DNA of 64,000 nt from Telmatospirillum sp. J64-1 (GTDB taxonomy: Bacteria > Pseudomonadota > Alphaproteobacteria > Rhodospirillales > Magnetospirillaceae). Made by a program: the position numbers and the translations under genes. The stretch is from contig NZ_SBHN01000027.1 of assembly GCF_006980715.1 (NCBI RefSeq), positions 1 to 64,000 of the forward strand. Reading direction: 5' to 3'. Below the pieces are notes generated by a model. It searched no databases and was not told where the DNA came from. It saw only the letters and a program-made list of their open reading frames with translations. Below, piece after piece: positions 56,009-64,000 of this stretch (its first letter is position 1; every line of letters starts with the position of its first letter).

Positions 56009-57103
56009 ATGACTCCTTCCGACCAGCAAACTTCGGCCTCGGGCAATCCCGCCTCTTCTCCCCGGCGGCACCTTCCCCGGTTCGAAGTGCCGACCTTGCG
56101 CGCCGCCACCCTGACGGCGCTGGCCCTGATCTTCATCTGGCTCACCGCCAATATCCTGCTGGTGCTGTTCGCCGGCATCCTGCTGGGCGCCATGTTCCGG
56201 GGGCTGGCCCAGCTCGTGCAGCGCGCCACCGGCCTGTCCATCGGCTGGTCGCTGCTGACGGTCTTCGGACTGACCTTGGCTGCGGCGGGGCTGGGCGGCT
56301 GGTGGATGGCGAGCCATCTGGGCGAACAGATGGACATCCTGTGGCAGCGCGTGCCCCCGACCCTGCGGCAGGTCGAGGAATATATCCGGCAATTCCAATG
56401 GGGGCAGACCCTGCTCGACTATCTGCCCGACCAGTTGGGACCTGACGGCGCCGATATCGGAGGCCCCGCCTCCGCCTTCCTGAGCGTCTTCATCGGCGCG
56501 CTGGCCAATGTCGTCATCATCCTGTTCATCGGCCTCTATCTGGCCGTCAGCCCCGATCCCTACACGAACGGCACCATCCGCCTCTTTCCCATGGAAAAGC
56601 GCGAACGCGTCGCCGACATCCTCGACCAACTCGGCTACACGCTGCAACGCTGGCTGCTGGGCCGCCTGCTGACCATGGTGGTGGTGGGGGTCCTGACGGG
56701 GCTGGTGCTGTTCGTGATGGGGGTCCCGCTGGCCCTGCCGCTCGCTCTGCTGACCACGCTGCTGACCTTCGTCCCCTATCTCGGCCCGCTGACCGCCGCC
56801 GTGCCCATCATCGCCCTGTCCCTGACCGAGGGCGCCTCCACCCTGCTCTGGGTCCTGAGCCTCTATTTCCTCATCCAGAACATCGAGGGCTATATCCTGA
56901 CGCCGATGATCCAGCGCTGGGTGGTGCGCATGCCGCCCGCCGTGGTGCTGGGCGCCATCGCCCTGCTAGGCACCCTGTTCGGCCCCATGGGCCTGGTCGT
57001 CGCCACCCCCCTGGCCGCCGTCCTGCTGGTGCTGGTCCGCACCGCCTATCTGCAGGACGTCCTGGGCGAACCGAAGGAAGACGTGCGGGAAACCACGGCC
57101 TGA
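56009..57103 (+). CDS. AI-2E/PerM-family membrane permease
   Basis: A 364-aa polytopic protein with about seven to eight hydrophobic segments. Family motifs: GAMFRGLAQLVQRATGLSIG in the N-half, LGRLLTMVVVGVLTGLVLFV, then LTFVPYLGPLTAAVPIIALS and EGYILTPMIQRWVVRMPPAV in the C-half, the conserved region of the PerM/YdgG group. Named for autoinducer-2 export, but most members have other or unknown substrates. Start at ATG 56009; the in-frame ORF before it overlaps trmFO. Convergent with the MocR-type gene. Confidence 0.9.
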   Translation: MTPSDQQTSASGNPASSPRRHLPRFEVPTLRAATLTALALIFIWLTANILLVLFAGILLGAMFRGLAQLVQRATGLSIGWSLLTVFGLTLAAAGLGGWWMASHLGEQMDILWQRVPPTLRQVEEYIRQFQWGQTLLDYLPDQLGPDGADIGGPASAFLSVFIGALANVVIILFIGLYLAVSPDPYTNGTIRLFPMEKRERVADILDQLGYTLQRWLLGRLLTMVVVGVLTGLVLFVMGVPLALPLALLTTLLTFVPYLGPLTAAVPIIALSLTEGASTLLWVLSLYFLIQNIEGYILTPMIQRWVVRMPPAVVLGAIALLGTLFGPMGLVVATPLAAVLLVLVRTAYLQDVLGEPKEDVRETTA

Positions 57104-57126
57104 CCGGCTTCCAGACTCTCCAGTTT

Positions 57127-58641
57127 CTAGACCATCCAGGCCGGCCAGCGTTCACCCTGGTCGGAAAGGTCCTTGAGAAGCGAGCCGAGCCTGCGGCCGC
57201 CTTCCTCCACCAAGTCATCCGGCACCAAGCCGAAGCTGAGGCGCAGGCTGCCATTTTCGGGCCGAGAGGCGTAGAAGACATGACCCGCCGCGAAGGCCAC
57301 CCCGCGATGGACGGCGCGGTAGTAGACGTGGCGGTTATCGGCGCTCGGCGGAAGCGTCACCCACAGGCTGAGCCCCCCCTCGGGCTGCTGGAAGGAAACC
57401 TCAGGCGGCATGTTCGCGCGCAAGGCCGCGACCAGCTTTTCCTGGCGCTGCGCATAGATCGCCACGAGGCGGGGAAGGACGCGCCGCCATTCCCCGGCGG
57501 ACAGCCACGAGGCCAGCGCTCCCTGCATGAAGGCATTGGATTGCAGATCGGTGGTCGTTTTCGCCAGGGCCAGGGCATTCCTGAACCTTTCCGGCGCCAG
57601 CAGGAAACCCAGCCTGATTCCCGGGAGGAAAGCCTTGCCGAAGCCACGGGCATAATAGATGCAATCCCCTTCCTCCCGCAGGGCATGGAAGGACGGCACC
57701 GGGTCGCCACGGAAGCGCAGGTCCGAATTCGGGTCGTCTTCCAGCAGCGGCACGCCATGTTCGCGCAGAAGCGCCAGGATCGCTTTCCGCTTCGCCAAGC
57801 TGGTGGTGATGCCGGTCGGGTTCTGGAATGTGGGGTTCAGATAGGCGAGGCGCGGGCGCCGTTCCCTGAGCAGGCGCTCGAAGACATCCAGGTCGGGCCC
57901 GTCCTGTTCGAGCGGAACCTCCAGCAGCCGCGCGCCCGCCTGTTTGAAGGCATTGATGGCGCCGAAATATGTCGGCCTCTCCAGGATCACCTCGTCCCCG
58001 GGACGGAGACGGGTGCGGGCCACCAGGTCAATGGCCTGCTGGCCGCCCGAAGTGATCATGATGTCGCCGGGCCGGGCGACGAACCCATGTGCCTCCAGAA
58101 GGAAGGCGGAAATCTCCTCCCTCAGCCATTGCCGGCCATTGGGCGGATCGTAGCGGAAGAAGCGGTCTGCCGCCGGGTCGGAGGCCAAGGCGGCGATATG
58201 ATTGCGGAATACCGCCACGTCGCTTTCGTCGGGACCGGGATAATTTGCCGTGAAGCCGATCACCCCCGGCGCCCGCGCCAGTTCGAAAAGCCGCGCGGTC
58301 AGCGATCCCTCGGCCTCGCCCGGCGTTTTCTCGTCCGCTTCGTCCTCTCGCGGTTCCGTCTCTTCGGGATTCCCGGCGGCGGGCTTGCTGACGAAGGTCC
58401 CCCCGCCCTTCCGCGCTTCCGTCAATCCGCCTTCGGCCAGTTCCTTGTAGGCCTTCGCCACCGTCATCGGATTGATGCGCAGCTTCTGGGCAAGATGGCG
58501 GATCGGCGGCAGGCGGGCGCCCTGCGCCAGTTCCCCGGACTGGATCAGGGCCGAAAGCCGGCTACTGATCTGCATATAGATCGGCATGGTCAGGTGCGGG
58601 TCGATCTGGATGTCCGGCAGGGACCTGGGACTTGGGGCCAC
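57127..58641 (-). CDS. MocR-type regulator: GntR DNA-binding domain fused to aminotransferase-like domain
   Basis: A 504-aa fusion. Residues about 18-90 form the GntR winged helix (MPIYMQISSRLSALIQSGEL, LRINPMTVAKAYKELAEGGL). Residues about 135-500 resemble a class I PLP aminotransferase (MITSGGQQAIDLVARTRLRP, FQNPTGIT, LEDDPNSDL, and the Lys region GFGKAFLPGIRLG). MocR proteins sense amino acids or vitamin B6 forms via PLP. GTG start at 58641. It is divergent from the alpha/beta hydrolase, with repeats between the two suited to MocR binding. It likely controls the downstream catabolic genes. Confidence 0.92.
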   Translation of the reverse strand: MAPSPRSLPDIQIDPHLTMPIYMQISSRLSALIQSGELAQGARLPPIRHLAQKLRINPMTVAKAYKELAEGGLTEARKGGGTFVSKPAAGNPEETEPREDEADEKTPGEAEGSLTARLFELARAPGVIGFTANYPGPDESDVAVFRNHIAALASDPAADRFFRYDPPNGRQWLREEISAFLLEAHGFVARPGDIMITSGGQQAIDLVARTRLRPGDEVILERPTYFGAINAFKQAGARLLEVPLEQDGPDLDVFERLLRERRPRLAYLNPTFQNPTGITTSLAKRKAILALLREHGVPLLEDDPNSDLRFRGDPVPSFHALREEGDCIYYARGFGKAFLPGIRLGFLLAPERFRNALALAKTTTDLQSNAFMQGALASWLSAGEWRRVLPRLVAIYAQRQEKLVAALRANMPPEVSFQQPEGGLSLWVTLPPSADNRHVYYRAVHRGVAFAAGHVFYASRPENGSLRLSFGLVPDDLVEEGGRRLGSLLKDLSDQGERWPAWMV

Positions 58642-58642
58642 G

Positions 58643-58688
58643 AACTTGTTCTCTCGCAGGCGGAAGGCGTATGATGCGAGAAACTTGT
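58643..58688. promoter_or_regulatory. Candidate MocR operator between divergent genes
   Basis: Two direct copies of AACTTGT (58643-58649, 58682-58688) flank an inverted repeat TCTCGCA/TGCGAGA (58652-58658, 58675-58681). Paired repeats in the 77-bp shared gap fit the binding mode of MocR-type dimers. Confidence 0.5.
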
Positions 58689-58718
58689 CATAGTATTTGT
58701 ATTATTTCAAGGAGTCTC

Positions 58719-59573
58719 ATGTTCCCTGACTTCCGCAGCTACACCCAAGCCGAACTGGACACGCAATATACCAATACCGGCAGCCCGGAGGCCGAGCAGG
58801 CGCTGTCCGTCTTGCGGGACCGCAGTCGCCTCAACAGGATGGCCCTGCCCTTCCTGCCTGCCCTGGCCTATGGCCCCGACACGGCGCAGACCCTGGATTT
58901 CTTCCCGGCGGAAAAGGATTTCGCGCCGGTGATGATGTTCGTCCATGGCGGCCAGTGGCAGTTCAACACGACCGAGGAAACCTGTTTCTGGGCCGATGCC
59001 GTGACAGCACGGGGCATCGCCTTCGCGGCGGTCAATTTCCCGAAGATGCCGACGGTCCGCCCGGGGGAAATCGCCTCCTCCCTCTGCCAGGCCTATCGCT
59101 ATCTGCAAGATTCGGCGCAGGCGCTGCGGATCCGGCCGGACAGGATCGCGCTGGCCGGACATTCCTCGGGAGCACATCTCGCTGCCCTGTCCCTGGTCAC
59201 GGAACTGGCGGGCTCACCTATCCCACCCGCCTGCGCCTATCTGGTCAGTGGAATGTACGACCTGGAACCCGTGGCCCTTTCCAGCCGCAACAAGGCGCTG
59301 AAGCTGTCTGGCACCGAAATCCGCGCCGCCAGCCCGGCCCACCATCTTCCCGCAAGCCTGCCACCGGTAATGGTGGCGGTAGGAGAGCGGGAAAGCGACG
59401 AATTCCGCAGGCAATCCTCCCAATTCTTCCAGCATATATGCCGCGAGAAGGACGGCGGGAACCATCGGCTGCGGACCATCCCGGAGGCCGCGCATTTCAC
59501 CTCGGTCACCGAGCTGCACGATCCTTCTAGCGATAGCTGGACGTTCCTGAGCGAGAATTTGCACAATTATTAA
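58719..59573 (+). CDS. Alpha/beta hydrolase, esterase or formamidase type
   Basis: A 284-aa cytoplasmic hydrolase. Oxyanion-hole motif FVHGGQW (HGG at 76-78), nucleophile elbow GHSSG (147-151, Ser149) and probable catalytic His259 (AAHFTSV). The layout resembles kynurenine formamidase and related carboxylesterases that cut N-formyl or ester groups. AAGGAG precedes ATG 58719. It is divergent from the MocR regulator and followed after 150 bp by the ABC transporter operon, suggesting a role in processing the imported compound. Confidence 0.87.
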   Translation: MFPDFRSYTQAELDTQYTNTGSPEAEQALSVLRDRSRLNRMALPFLPALAYGPDTAQTLDFFPAEKDFAPVMMFVHGGQWQFNTTEETCFWADAVTARGIAFAAVNFPKMPTVRPGEIASSLCQAYRYLQDSAQALRIRPDRIALAGHSSGAHLAALSLVTELAGSPIPPACAYLVSGMYDLEPVALSSRNKALKLSGTEIRAASPAHHLPASLPPVMVAVGERESDEFRRQSSQFFQHICREKDGGNHRLRTIPEAAHFTSVTELHDPSSDSWTFLSENLHNY

Positions 59574-59656
59574 CCACACAATAAGGCGAAGTCTAATTTT
59601 TATGCATGAATATAGGCAGGAAACCTCCGGAGCCCACAGTTTGTACACGTTTTAAG

Positions 59657-59673
59657 TTGGCACGGTTCTTGAT
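59657..59673 (+). promoter_or_regulatory. Near-consensus sigma54-like site before the transporter operon
   Basis: TTGGCACGGTTCTTGAT matches TGGCACG-N4-TTGC with correct 10-base GG-to-G spacing, but has GA where the invariant -12 GC should be. It lies about 50 bp before the permease start. The -12 mismatch makes function doubtful. Confidence 0.3.
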
Positions 59674-59723
59674 TGTCTCATTGTCGTATAGTGCGCGGCA
59701 ATTTGTATTACACGAGGCAATCG

Positions 59724-60377
59724 ATGGACTTCGATCTCCAGCTTTTCCTGCAATCGCTGCCCAGCCTCGCCCAGGGCGCGGTCATGACGGCCAAACTGGC
59801 CGTCATTTCCATAGCGATCGGCTTCGCCATCGGCCTCGTCGGCGGTGTCGCACGGATTTCGCGCAATCGCGTCGTGTCGGGACTGGCCCTGGCCTATGTC
59901 ATCGGCATGCGCGGCGTGCCGCTGCTGGTGACCCTGCTGTTCTTGTATTACGGCCTGCCCTCGCTCGGCCTCCGGCTCGATGCCTTCACCGTCGCCATCA
60001 TCGCCCTGTCCGTCACCAACGGCGCCTATATCACCGAGATCGTACGCTCCGGCATCCTGGCGATCGATCCGGGGCAAATGCGGGCGGCGCGTTCACTGGG
60101 CATGTCCAACGGGCTGGCCATGCGGCGCATCATTCTGCCCCAGGCCCTGCGGCGCGTACTGCCGCCGATCACCAACGAAGCCCTGACGCTGGTGAAGAAC
60201 ACGGCCCTGGTCTCGACCATCGCCCTGGCCGATCTGCTGCGCGCCGGCCTGGAAGTCATGACATGGCACGCCAATACCTTCAGCCCCTTCGCCGGCGTCG
60301 CCCTCTTCTATCTACTGATGACGCTGCCCCTGATCTGGCTCAATGCCTGGGTCGAGCGCCGCTTCAGAATGCGCTGA
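59724..60377 (+). CDS. Amino-acid-type (polar) ABC transporter permease
   Basis: A 217-aa permease of the HisM/GlnP group with about five hydrophobic segments and the EAA loop EIVRSGILAIDPGQMRAARS then LGMSNGLAMRRIILPQALR. It should act as a homodimer, since no second permease is present in the operon. ATG 59724 is chosen over the ORF start at 59673. It begins an operon with an amidohydrolase, ATPase, binding protein and monooxygenase. Confidence 0.92.
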   Translation: MDFDLQLFLQSLPSLAQGAVMTAKLAVISIAIGFAIGLVGGVARISRNRVVSGLALAYVIGMRGVPLLVTLLFLYYGLPSLGLRLDAFTVAIIALSVTNGAYITEIVRSGILAIDPGQMRAARSLGMSNGLAMRRIILPQALRRVLPPITNEALTLVKNTALVSTIALADLLRAGLEVMTWHANTFSPFAGVALFYLLMTLPLIWLNAWVERRFRMR

Positions 60378-60386
60378 GGCATTCCG

Positions 60387-61718
60387 ATGTCCGGCATCGT
60401 CATCCGCAACGCCCTTCTTCCTGAACCCTCCCGCACCGGAAGCTGGGACGTCTTCGTCGAGGGAGAACTGATTTCCGCCATCCAGCCCGCCGGCACGTGG
60501 GACGCGACAGCGGATGTGCTTGTTCTCGATGCGCAAGGAGGATGGCTGCTGCCGGGCCTGGTCAACGCCCATACCCATTCGCCCGAGAACCTGGCGCGCG
60601 GCTTGGCAGCACGAAGCATCCTATCGGACTGGCTGCCGGCGATCTGGCATCACCTGGACCGCCTGTCCCCCCGCGAGATCCGCCAAGCCGTGCTGCTGGG
60701 GGCGATGGAGATGATCCGCACCGGCGTGACCGGTGTGGTGGACCATTTCCGCCAGACCCCGATGCGGGAAGACGCTCTCGAGGCCGTGATCGACGCTTAT
60801 GCCGAAACCGGCCTGGACGCCGTGGTCTCGGTCATGCTGCGCGACCCGGTGGGGGCCGAGGGCCTGATCGGGGCCAGCCATGTCGCCGCCGTGCCCCCTG
60901 CCGCCGAGCAGCTTCGCCTGGTCGAGGCCTTCCTGGATTATGGAGCGCGAAAGGGCGTGTCTCTCGGTCTCGGCCCCTCGGCCCCCCATCGCTGCTCGGA
61001 CGGCCTGCTGGAACAGGTTGCCGCGCTTGCCGCCGCCAAGGGCCTTCCGGTCCAGACCCATGTCAATGAAACCGCCGCGGATGCCGCTGCCGCTCGGGAA
61101 AGATTCGGCATGTCCGCAATCGCCCATCTGCACCGGCTCGGCCTCCTGGGGCGGCGAATCTCGCTGGCCCATTGCGTCTGGCTCGAGCCGCAGGATGCGG
61201 ACATCCTGGCCGGGACGGGAAGCATCGTGGTCCACAATCCGGTCGCGAATCTGCGATTGGGCAGCGGCACCTGCGACCTGCCCCGATTGCTTTCCAGCGG
61301 GACCGTCATCGCCCTCGGCACCGATGGGGCGGCCAGCAATGACGGCCAGAATATCTGGGAATCCCTCAAGCTCACCGCCCTGCTGCCGCGCCGCCCCGAG
61401 ACTTCCCCCCAATCCTGGCCTTCCTGCGACGACGTCCTCGCCATGGCGATCGACGGCGGACGGGCGGCCATGGCGCAGGAGACTGCCCGCTTGCAGCCGG
61501 GACAGAAGGCCAGCCTTGCCGTCTTCGACAAGGACCCTTTCGCGCCGCCAACGGCGTCGCCGGCCGGTCTTCTCGTTCTCGGGACCACGGCGCGGCGCGC
61601 CCGGCATGTCCTCTCGCGGGGTCGCGTCCTGCTCAGCGACTACCGGCTTCTCACCATCGACGAGGCGGCTCTTCACGAAGAAGTCCGGCCTAAGCCCAGC
61701 ATGGAGGTTGCGTCGTGA
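60387..61718 (+). CDS. Amidohydrolase-family deaminase/hydrolase (TrzA/AtzA/MtaD/SsnA-like)
   Basis: A 443-aa metal-dependent hydrolase. Metal and catalytic residues of the family are all present: HTH (His62, His64 in [11 protein letters not shown]), His near 224 (QTHVNET), His near 260 (LAHCVWLE) and Asp near 312 ([10 protein letters not shown]). This class deaminates or dechlorinates N-heterocycles such as adenosine derivatives, guanine, hydantoin-like or s-triazine compounds. It lies between the permease and ATPase genes of one ABC transporter, so its substrate is probably the imported molecule. Start 9 bp after the permease stop. Confidence 0.9.
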   Translation: MSGIVIRNALLPEPSRTGSWDVFVEGELISAIQPAGTWDATADVLVLDAQGGWLLPGLVNAHTHSPENLARGLAARSILSDWLPAIWHHLDRLSPREIRQAVLLGAMEMIRTGVTGVVDHFRQTPMREDALEAVIDAYAETGLDAVVSVMLRDPVGAEGLIGASHVAAVPPAAEQLRLVEAFLDYGARKGVSLGLGPSAPHRCSDGLLEQVAALAAAKGLPVQTHVNETAADAAAARERFGMSAIAHLHRLGLLGRRISLAHCVWLEPQDADILAGTGSIVVHNPVANLRLGSGTCDLPRLLSSGTVIALGTDGAASNDGQNIWESLKLTALLPRRPETSPQSWPSCDDVLAMAIDGGRAAMAQETARLQPGQKASLAVFDKDPFAPPTASPAGLLVLGTTARRARHVLSRGRVLLSDYRLLTIDEAALHEEVRPKPSMEVAS

Positions 61719-62545
61719 ACCATCAGGCCATGATCCAAGGCGTCTCTTCGGGAGCGGAGTCCCCTGCGCCCATGATCCTCATCGAGAACCTGCACAAGAG
61801 CTATGGGCACAACGACGTGCTCAAGGGCATCAATCTCGCCATCGCCAAGGGCGAGGTGGTGACCATCATCGGCCCCAGCGGTTCCGGCAAAAGCACCCTG
61901 CTCAGCTGCATCAACTTCCTGGAATCCTATGACGAGGGGCGGATCGTCGTCGACGGCGCGGTGATCGGCTATGTCGAGGATGGCAAGGGCCGGCGGATCC
62001 GGATGCCGGAGAAGGACCTCAACGCCCTGCGCCAGCAGATCGGCATCGTCTTCCAGCAATACAACCTGTTCCCGCACATGACGGTGCTGCAGAACATCAT
62101 CGAGGCGCCGATCCAGGTCGCCGGGATGAGCCGGGCTGAGGCCATCGCCGTGGCGCGGCTGCAACTGGACCGCGTCGGTCTCCGCAACAAGGAGAACGCC
62201 TATCCCTCCGAACTGTCGGGCGGGCAGCAGCAGCGCGTCGCCATCGCCCGTGGCTTGGCCATGATGCCCAAGCTGATGCTGTTCGACGAGGTCACCTCGG
62301 CCCTCGACCCGGAACTGGTCGGCGAGGTCTTGGGCGTGATGCGGGATCTGGCCGCCGACGGCATGACCATGATGGTCGTGACCCATGAAATGGCTTTCGC
62401 CCGCGACGTTGGGGACCGGGTGGTCTTCATGGATGACGGGCGAATCGTCGAGGAAGGCCCTCCCGATCAGCTTTTCTACGCGCCGCGCAAAGAACGCACC
62501 CGCGCCTTCCTCAAACGCGTCCTTACCCCGCAAAGCGGCCTTTGA
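61715..62545 (+). CDS. Amino-acid-type ABC transporter ATPase
   Basis: A 276-aa GlnQ/HisP-like ATPase. It starts at GTG 61715, overlapping the amidohydrolase stop and preceded by GGAGG. Walker [16 protein letters not shown]-loop [13 protein letters not shown], signature [16 protein letters not shown], Walker [20 protein letters not shown] and [14 protein letters not shown]. The [18 protein letters not shown] insert before the Q-loop is seen in a subgroup linked to less usual polar substrates. Powers the adjacent permease. Confidence 0.93.
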   Translation: MNHQAMIQGVSSGAESPAPMILIENLHKSYGHNDVLKGINLAIAKGEVVTIIGPSGSGKSTLLSCINFLESYDEGRIVVDGAVIGYVEDGKGRRIRMPEKDLNALRQQIGIVFQQYNLFPHMTVLQNIIEAPIQVAGMSRAEAIAVARLQLDRVGLRNKENAYPSELSGGQQQRVAIARGLAMMPKLMLFDEVTSALDPELVGEVLGVMRDLAADGMTMMVVTHEMAFARDVGDRVVFMDDGRIVEEGPPDQLFYAPRKERTRAFLKRVLTPQSGL

Positions 62546-62586
62546 TCCAAGTCTCTGGGACGTCTTCCAGGGCAGCAACAGGAGTC

Positions 62587-63369
62587 ATGAATATGCGCCA
62601 GTTCCGATCCATCCTAGGGGCAATGACCTTGGCCGCCGGGGCTCTCCTGACGGTTGTTCCCACCGCCCATGCGGAAGGGTTGCTCGAGAAAGTGCGGCAG
62701 AAAGGGGTCATGACCGCCGGCTCCAGCGCGGCCTACCCGCCGTTCGAATTCGTCCAGGACGGCAAGCTGGTCGGCTTCGACATCGACATGGCGGAAGAAT
62801 TGGGCCGCCGCATGGGCGTGAAAATCGAATTCGAGAAGATCGACTTCAAGGGCATCGTCGCCGCCCTGCAATCCGGTCGGGTCGACAGCCTGATCACCGC
62901 CCTGACCTGGACGCCCGAACGCGCCGAGCGCATCGCCTTCTCCATCCCCTATTTCGATGCCGGCATCGGCGCCCTCATCCCCACGGACAGCGACATCGCG
63001 GATCCCCAGGACCTGACGGGCAAGCGGGTGGGCGTGCAGCTCGGCAGTTCCGGGGAACGCTATGTCCGCGAGATGTTGCAGGATTCCGTCGCCCAGATCC
63101 TGACCTATGATGCCATCACCCTGGCCGTGAACGACATGCGGAACGGCCGGGTCGATGCCGTGGTCAATCCCCTGCCCGTCCTCCGCTACGCCAGCCGCGG
63201 CGACAATTTCACCACCACGGGCATCTGGGATTCGCGCGTGGTCGGCATCAATACCCGCCTGGAAGACGAGGACCTGATGGCCGAGATCAATAAGCATCTC
63301 GAGGACATGAAGGCGGATGGCTTCCTCGCGGAACTCGAAGAGAAGTGGTTCGGTAACAACGCGTCGTAA
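62587..63369 (+). CDS. Periplasmic binding protein of the amino-acid-type ABC transporter
   Basis: A 260-aa family 3 receptor. Signal peptide FRSILGAMTLAAGALLTVVPTAHA, cleaved before EGLLEKV. The mature protein has the type II binding fold (GVMTAGSSAAYPPFEFVQDG, LVGFDIDMAEELGRRMG, and VDSLITALTWTPERAERIAFS). Start at ATG 62587 behind CAGGAG. Ligand unknown: the family binds polar amino acids and their derivatives. Followed by a strong hairpin that could reduce read-through into the monooxygenase gene. Confidence 0.93.
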   Translation: MNMRQFRSILGAMTLAAGALLTVVPTAHAEGLLEKVRQKGVMTAGSSAAYPPFEFVQDGKLVGFDIDMAEELGRRMGVKIEFEKIDFKGIVAALQSGRVDSLITALTWTPERAERIAFSIPYFDAGIGALIPTDSDIADPQDLTGKRVGVQLGSSGERYVREMLQDSVAQILTYDAITLAVNDMRNGRVDAVVNPLPVLRYASRGDNFTTTGIWDSRVVGINTRLEDEDLMAEINKHLEDMKADGFLAELEEKWFGNNAS

Positions 63370-63376
63370 AGGGCGG

Positions 63377-63403
63377 CAGGCCTTGCCCTCCGGGCAAGGC
63401 CTG
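63377..63403 (+). terminator. Strong intercistronic hairpin
   Basis: CAGGCCTTGCCC (63377-63388) pairs perfectly with GGGCAAGGCCTG (63392-63403) over a 3-nt loop. Only two T follow, so it is more likely an mRNA-stabilising element after the binding-protein gene, common in such operons, than a full terminator. Confidence 0.55.
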
Positions 63404-63441
63404 TTCACCGCCTCCGGAGAGATGAGATTGCGGAGAACAGA

Positions 63442-64000
63442 ATGACTTTTACGACCGATGCCCTCGAAGCACTCGCCAAGCAGATCAAGAGGGATCTCCA
63501 TACCACCGCCTATCCCGATGGCAACTGGGTCCAGCCCTATGCCCATTCCTCCGGCCAGCATGTCTATGACACCGTCATCGTCGGCGCCGGGCAATCCGGC
63601 ATGGCCTGCGGCTTCGGCCTGAAACGGGACGGCATCCGCAACATCCTGCTGATCGACGGCAGCCCCGCCGGAATGGAAGGCGTCTGGGAGAATTTCGCGC
63701 GGATGAAGACCCTGCGCACCCCCAAGCATCTCGTCGGGCTCGAACACGGGCTGGCCAGCCTGTCCGTGCGGGCGTGGTTCGAGGCGCGCCATGGCGAGGA
63801 GGCCTGGCAGGCGATCGACCGCATCCCGCGCACCGACTGGATGGAGTATCTGCGCTGGTTCCGCGCCCGGACGGACCTGCCGATCCGCAACGATACCCGT
63901 CTCGAGGAAATCGAACCCGACGGCGACATCCTGGCCCTGCATCTGCGGACCGGCGACAAGAAATCGGTCGTCCTTACCCGCTATGTCATTCTCGCCACGG
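63442..64000 (+). CDS. FAD-dependent monooxygenase-like protein (5' part only)
   Basis: The first 186 codons are in the window; the gene runs off the edge. An N-terminal helical lead (ALEALAKQIKRDLHTTAY) is followed by the FAD-binding loop TVIVGAGQSGMACGFGLK (GAGQSG at 48-53) and the segment IRNILLIDGSPAG. It resembles flavin-containing monooxygenases and related NAD(P)/FAD oxidoreductases. GGAG precedes ATG 63442. As the last visible gene of the transporter operon it probably oxidises the imported compound or a product of the amidohydrolase. Confidence 0.88.
   Translation, partial: MTFTTDALEALAKQIKRDLHTTAYPDGNWVQPYAHSSGQHVYDTVIVGAGQSGMACGFGLKRDGIRNILLIDGSPAGMEGVWENFARMKTLRTPKHLVGLEHGLASLSVRAWFEARHGEEAWQAIDRIPRTDWMEYLRWFRARTDLPIRNDTRLEEIEPDGDILALHLRTGDKKSVVLTRYVILAT

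Overview
This is a GC-rich chromosomal window, densely packed with mostly short intergenic gaps. Gene content and sequence style fit an alphaproteobacterium, most likely Rhodospirillales-like: a NirBD/NasA assimilatory operon behind an ANTAR-type leader, a DUF4170-like protein, a PlcP-like/GT4 lipid pair, TrmFO, and SSB ending DDEIPF. No rRNA, tRNA, insertion sequence, phage or CRISPR array was seen. The genus cannot be named from the sequence alone.

Layout. 1-8974: nitrate assimilation operon (nirB, nirD, nitrate reductase, NarK-type transporter, PP2C-kinase fusion). It lies behind a sigma54-like promoter and a two-hairpin attenuator leader, so nitrogen limitation and nitrate probably both control it. 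8927-11847: lipid kinase divergent from a PlcP/LpxH-like phosphoesterase and a GT4 glycosyltransferase, the expected parts of a phosphate-starvation lipid-remodelling module. 11920-21941: GntR regulator with an AbrB-family membrane protein, two small proteins, an ABC exporter, a TetR-controlled RND efflux pair, and a quinone reductase. 22174-27640: GMC oxidoreductase with a glycosyltransferase-like protein, a predicted exported lipoprotein SDR, Hsp20 with a possible RNA thermometer, and a 2H-phosphoesterase-like protein next to a HAD nucleotidase.

28009-39439: exopolysaccharide cluster with a Wzc-like co-polymerase/tyrosine kinase, three glycosyltransferases, ManC, a GH16 glycanase, a Wzx-like flippase and a polyprenyl-phosphate sugar transferase. 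No Wzy polymerase or Wza exporter is visible inside the window. 39699-41499: TetR, small multidrug export protein, ssb. 41615-48332: a C39-peptidase-like lipoprotein that appears to lack its catalytic residues, a LivK-like binding protein, a lower-GC lipoprotein region, and livGFHM. 48509-57103: uvrA, a tandem-duplicated DUF4170-like gene, a sensor SpoIIE-type phosphatase, trmFO and an AI-2E-family permease.

57127-64000: a MocR regulator divergent from an alpha/beta hydrolase, followed by an operon of amino-acid-type ABC transporter genes interleaved with an amidohydrolase and ending in a flavin monooxygenase cut by the window edge. This looks like uptake and breakdown of an unidentified nitrogen-containing organic compound. 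The most notable items are the nas leader logic, the PP2C-kinase fusion in the nas operon, the lipid-remodelling module, the 2H/HAD pair, the pseudo-peptidase, the predicted lipoprotein SDR and the terminal catabolic operon.
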